A DNA stretch of 64,000 bases from Purpureocillium takamizusanense (lineage: Eukaryota > Ascomycota > Sordariomycetes > Hypocreales > Ophiocordycipitaceae). The notes beneath the pieces were generated by a model that made no database searches, had not been told where the DNA came from, and worked only from the letters and a program-made list of their open reading frames with translations. The translations under genes and the position numbers were made by a program. Every line of letters starts with the position of its first letter. The stretch's first letter is position 1. The DNA is taken from positions 310,001 through 374,000 of the forward strand of contig NC_063072.1 in assembly GCF_022605165.1 (NCBI RefSeq), written 5' to 3'. This document shows, piece by piece, positions 58,614 through 64,000 of this stretch.

Positions 58614-60013
58614 TTTTTTATCTTTTTAATAAATATTAATCTTAGCTTTAATATTAACTAAAATATAATATATATATAGCTATTATTATATATTAAGAAA
58701 GACCTTTATAAAGGCTATATAAAAAGCTTATTTTTTATTTATAATTATAATTTCTAGTATTAATATTATAAGGCTTTTATAAAGCTTATAAAAATTACTT
58801 AATAAGTTATTAAAAATAATATTCTTTTTTATTATTAATAAAGCTAAAGGTAAAGGTAAAATACTTTTATAATCTATAATACTTATAACTTAAAAGAAAG
58901 GTATTTTAAAGTAATTAATCTTATATATATTATTAAGATTAAAGACTTTTAAGAATTTCTTTTATATCTTATAATATTAAAGGTAAATTTAAAAAAAGGC
59001 TTTAAAGCGATTTTTATTATTAAATAATTTACTAACTTTAATCTCTTTTATTTATTTAAGCTCTTTAATAACTACTTATATAGCTATAAAGCTATTAAAG
59101 TATTCTTTCTTAATAACTTAATAATTATTATAAATATCTTTTTTTTTAAAAAAAAGTTATAATTTAAATTAATATTATAAATAATATTTACTATCTTTTA
59201 GGCTTATATATTATACTTAATTATAAGCCCCTTTTCTTTATTTTATTAAGTTATTATATAATAATAGAAAATAATATATATAAATAAATTAAGAAATTAA
59301 CTATAATTATATTAACCTTTAATTACTTTATATACTTATTTTTAATTAAAAGACTTATTAATTAAAGTAATAACTTTAATAAAGTAATTAAGCTTTTAAG
59401 TTATTAACTTTTATATACCTATACTTTAAAATACCTATTTAAGGCTATAATCGTAATAAAAAATAATATATATAGGTTAAGAGATATTATTAATCTCTCG
59501 TTAGTTAATAAAAGAAACCTTAATGATATAAATACTATTTTTATAGTAAAAGTTAATTAAGAAGTTAAAGAGTTCTTAAAAAATATCGAAAAGTAATAAT
59601 AGCGATAAAAAAGGTATTAATATAATAATAAAGCTATTATTTATATTTATATTAAAATATCGTTAGCTAGCTTATTAGCGTTATAATTAATAAGGAACTT
59701 ACTATTAATAATATTAATAATATTAATAATAAGGTTATTAATAATAGGTTAATTTATATTAAATATAAGATTAAAGTCTATACTTATAGTAAGCTAGTCT
59801 ATAAAAAAGTAAATTAAAGGTATAATATAAGAGTATTAGCTATAATATAAGGGTAAAGCTATAATATAAAGTAAAGGCTATAATATATACGTTATATATA
59901 AATAGGAATAAAAAGTAAGCGGCTATAAGGGTAGCCCTATATTAGCTTAGGCTATAAACCTTATTTAAGTATAGTAAGTTATATAATATATAATTAGCTA
60001 AAAGTTTTAAGAG

Positions 60014-60068
60014 ATATAGAATACCTTTACCCCTAGACTTTTCTTCCTTTATTAATAGTAAAACTCTA
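60014..60068. repeat. 55 bp inverted repeat, right arm
   Basis: Reverse complement of 56627-56681, containing CTTTACCCCTAGACTTTTCT. The arms are 3.3 kb apart. The flanks beyond the arms do not match, so the similarity is confined to the arm. Confidence 0.7.
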
Positions 60069-61034
60069 TATTTAATTATATACTCTTATAGTATAATACT
60101 TCTATAATAAAGTCTATAAGAGTATTAAAGATAATATAATATAGTTACTTACTTTAGTCTATTCCTATCTAGCGGAACTTAATATAGTTATAGTCTTTAC
60201 TTAGCGATATAGGCTTATTAAGAACTATATAAAGGGTCTCTAGCCTATTAATAAGGAATGCATTAATAGTTAAAGAACTTAAATATATAGCTCTTAAGAG
60301 ATAAGCTTTATAGTTATTTAAAATCCTTATATTATTAGGGTTTTAAAAGTAAGCCGCTTAAATTTAATAATAGTTTAGGCTAATAAGCCTATATAAGCTA
60401 TAATGCCTAGAAAGTTTAGCTAAGCTATACTTTAAGATTAGAGCCCTAAGCTTACTTATTAATTAGCGGGTCCTTAAGGCCGTACTTAATTCGCTAACTT
60501 AAGCGCCTATAAGGCATATCGCTTTACTTTTATAAGCATTTTAAGCGGCTACTTAATCCCTAAATAATATACCTAACCTATAAAAGCATTTAATAATCTT
60601 ATTTAATATTATCCTAAGCTTAAGTTTATCCTACTTATATCTTAATATACCTAATATTTACTTAATATATAGCTTAATAATATTTAACTTATTAATACTT
60701 TATAGTATTATATATATTATTATAGCTTACTTACTAGATATTAGTTTAGTAGTTAAGTAAGAAAAGTAATAGTATAATCGGACGAGCGTAAGGGTAGTAA
60801 TATTATAAGACTAAAGCTTATAGGTTTAAGCTTTTAGTTCGCTAGCTAGCTAGGCTTTAATACCCTATAGTTCGGGGGCGTTATATATATACCTTAATTC
60901 TCTACTTAAGCTCGCATATATACGTTCTGTCCTAGTACTTTATAATATATATACTTATAACTAGTTTAAAAAGTCCTATAATAAAATAGGTATTATATAA
61001 ATACCGCTATATAATAAAGAGTATTATTATAGTA

Positions 61035-61490
61035 TATTAAGGCGAGAAAGATACTAAACTATAGAGCGCGTTCCCTTTATACTCTTCCTATCCCTACTTA
61101 GCGCGTCGTAATATAAAGACTCTTATATATTAGTATATCGGTATAGTAAAAAGGCCGTTAGGCTCTAATTAAATAGTCTTAAGTATTAGATATCTATATT
61201 TACGATAGTATATAAAACTATACGGCAATCTATAACGGCGCGAGATACTTATATTAATAAAGTATACTTATATTTAAAGCATAAAAATAGGGCAAAAGAG
61301 TAAGTATTATTGGCTATAACTAAAGAGGCATAATGTCTCTTATCTATCTAGGAAGGTTCCTCCTTTTTATAGTTGCCTTTATAGTCTTACCCTTATTACC
61401 CCTTTTGCCCCTAGCTATTTTTATTCTTAGGCCCCCCTTTCCTTTGTCTCTCTCTATTATAGCTCTTTCTTATGCCTTCTCTTACTAATA
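61035..61490. repeat. LTR copy 4 (least degraded)
   Basis: 456 bp, with the richest set of surviving CG, CA and TG steps among the four (for example GAGCGCGTTCCC, GCGCGTCG, CGGCGCGAG, GGCATAATG). It is the best guide to the original LTR sequence. Confidence 0.85.
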
Positions 61491-64000
61491 TAATAGTTAT
61501 ATATCTTTAGATTCCTTAATTATAGTCTAGTTATTAGCTTTATATTAATAATAATAGTAAAGTTAAGGATAGTATAAATATTCCTAAATAGGACTGCTAT
61601 TAAACCTTTTACTCTCTTATAAAAGCTCTTAGCTATAAATACGCCGATTTTCTTATACTTTTAATCTTTTAGCTAGGCTCTTATAGGCAATTTAAAGCGT
61701 CTTTTATTAATACCTATAAACCCTATTGACTTTAGTCCTTAAATAAGGGTATTAAATCTATATTATAACTAATTTTTTCGCTTATCGCTTTAAGTCTATC
61801 TATTAATAATATAAGAGGATCGTTTAGTTAAAGGTTCTTATCTTAAAAATATAGTTAATTAATAAATCCTTAGAGTTTAACTTAGCCCTTAGGCTTTAGA
61901 CTTTTATATATTTAATAGATAAGTTATAGCTAATTTTAATTAACCCTAGTATATTTTTATAGTATAAAAATTTATACTTACTTAGCGTTTCTTAGTTTTA
62001 CTTAATGTTATTAAGGACGAACCTAAGATTTAAAGGTATAAAGCTACGCTATATTAGGCTAAGATTAAGAACTTTAATATAAGTAAAGAGATATAAGTCT
62101 ATAATATTTATAGCTTATATCCTAGTACTAGTACTAACGTTAAGAATGCGATATTAGTATAGCTTAAATAGTACGAGAAAAAGGCAATTATCTAAAGCTA
62201 GAAAACAAATATAATATAAGATATTAAGCCGCTTATAGACATACCTAAGAAATAGTAGATTATATTATTTTTCGATATATTAAATAAATAGCGTTTTATA
62301 TAAAAGTAATATAATATATAGATATATAATAAGGAAATATATTATTCTTTTTAAGAGGTAAATAAAGATTAAATAATAAAAACTAGGCATTAAATATAGA
62401 AGTAATATATACTGCAATACGCTATATATTAGTAATAAGACGATTAAAGAATACGCGATATTAATAGTCCCTTAATAGGCTAACTATTTATTACTAACCC
62501 TCTTATATATTACCTATATATTAAATAGTAGGCATCGCTTTAGCTACTATAAATAGGACTTTAGATATTTAAAGAATCGCTTTTAAGTTTAATTATTAAT
62601 AAAATTATATATAGGAATAAGTTATTAAGATAAATAGGCATAATAAAATAGCTAAAGATAGATACGGTATAGGCTAATATAAAACTAGTCGAATATTATA
62701 AGTAAATATATATACTTAATAAATAGTTACTCTATTAGCTAGCTAGCTACTAGGCGTAATTAATTTATATATATATATATATTATAGGTCCTAAAGGATA
62801 ATAAACGAGCTTTAAGTCTTTACTATACGAGCGTCCTAATTTACCTTAATGCTTATATTATAGTACTATTTCCTACTAATAAGCTATATTAATTATTTCC
62901 TAAGCTTTACGCTATATATAGTCTATATATAGTTTTTAAATAATCGAGGCTTATTAAGAAGTCTCTTAAATACTTATATAAGGGATAGTAATAAATAAAT
63001 ATAGTATAAGGCTCTTTATACTATAAGTAAACCTTCTTAATATAATCTATTATATATAATATATAATTAAAGGTATATATATAGTCTATATAAGATAGCT
63101 ATTTATTTTTAATAGAGTAGATATACTATATTTTCCTTAAAACTAAGGGAATCTCTTTTAGTTTTAATATAAAATCTACTTTAAAAGAAGTTACTTAATT
63201 ATTATTACCTTTATACCGTAGTATAAATAGCTATAGCGGGCATACTTTATAATATATAGCTAAATAGACTATTAAGTTAATATTATAAACTTTAAAATCT
63301 ATAATATCTTTTAGACTTATATTTATATTAAAGTTATATAGGAGGGCTTAAAATTAAGTCTATTCCTAAAGGTAATACTAGATTAATAGCTTAATACGCT
63401 CTTTAATCGCTATATTACTTAATTGCCTTTTTAATTTAGTATTATATATATAATAATAATACTTATTTTAAAATACCTTTATTATATCGTCTTAAAAGGT
63501 CTTTTTAGTATTTTTAAGATCCTTTTATAATTAATTATATTTACTTAATCTCCTTAAATATATATATAATAAAGCTATATTCTTACTATATCTATATAGC
63601 TATATATTTAACTTATATTATAAGGCTAACTATAATTAAGTTACGCTTAAGTTTATTTAACTTAATTTTAAGAATCTTTTTAAGTACTTTTAGGTTATAT
63701 CGGATATTTATATAAGTAAAAGTATATATTAAGCTATTAATATATAAATCCCTCTCTAGGAATATATCTTATATATTAAAACTAACTTAATAGTTTAGGT
63801 ATATATTTATTAAATAGCTAATTAATAAGTTATATTTTATAACTTAGTCTATAATAAGATTAAGCATAACTATAAGTAAGGTATTTATATTATTATAATA
63901 TAGGTAATATAATATTTACTTTTATTTTAATCGTAAATTAAATCTAACCCTAACCCTATATACTCCTTTAGTCTTTAATTATATAGGTAGCTACTTTTAG
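61491..64000. mobile_element. RIP-degraded repeat DNA to the window end
   Basis: AT-rich with stops in all frames. A few CA/TG-containing stretches (62150-62650) are somewhat less damaged. CTAGTACTAGTACTAACG near 62122 is a short local repeat. Close to the end, CTAACCCTAACCCTA (63944-63958) gives two telomere-like CCCTAA units. No gene or RNA was recognised. Confidence 0.5.

Overview
The window looks like a piece of a filamentous ascomycete chromosome (Pezizomycotina, probably Sordariomycetes and perhaps Hypocreales). The genes carry short introns of about 45-80 nt (one of 155 nt) with GT...CTAAC...AG signals and GC-rich coding sequence. Fungal families are present: Zn2Cys6 regulator, NRPS-like A-T-R enzyme, ACS-type MFS transporters, LtrA-like and PAQR membrane proteins. 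The AT-rich blocks have almost no CpA/TpG dinucleotides, the mark of repeat-induced point mutation (RIP). The species cannot be named from sequence alone. All gene models below were spliced by hand from the sequence.

Layout. (1) 1-4.4 kb is gene-poor, with decayed DNA and two divergently oriented paralogous genes for small secreted four-cysteine proteins (1179-1646 minus, 2854-3301 plus). Each has three exons and identical intron phases. (2) 4.4-7.1 kb holds an LtrA-like membrane protein and an uncharacterised membrane-anchored protein. (3) 7.3-30.8 kb is dominated by sugar-active enzymes: GH2 exo-beta-glucosaminidase, Zn2Cys6 regulator, A-T-R NRPS-like reductase, GH31 glycosidase, MFS transporter, GH27 alpha-galactosidase with a lectin tail, short-form GH35 beta-galactosidase, and a second MFS transporter. 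Several of these are divergent or convergent pairs. TCCGG/CCGGA half-sites recur in some promoters. A locally regulated glycan-scavenging locus is plausible but not proven. (4) 30.8-33.2 kb is ordinary intergenic DNA.

(5) 33.2-42.3 kb alternates AT-rich RIP-degraded blocks with islands of normal composition. One island holds a stop-riddled multi-spanning membrane-protein pseudogene (about 35.2-36.8 kb). The next block is a RIP-eroded DNA transposon with ~40 bp terminal inverted repeats (37403-39240). The second island holds an apparently intact five-exon PAQR gene (39330-40490), followed by unidentified fragments.

(6) 42.3-64 kb is a RIP desert without intact genes. It contains four co-oriented copies of one ~456-472 bp LTR. 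Copies 1 and 2 bracket 12.9 kb and are flanked by TACTA. Copies 3 and 4 bracket 5.6 kb and are flanked by TAATA. The desert also has a ~206 bp ATT microsatellite, short tandem repeats, a 55 bp inverted repeat pair and a two-unit telomere-like motif near its right end. Together with the secreted-protein pair and the AT-rich blocks, this suggests a fast-evolving, possibly subtelomeric, compartment.
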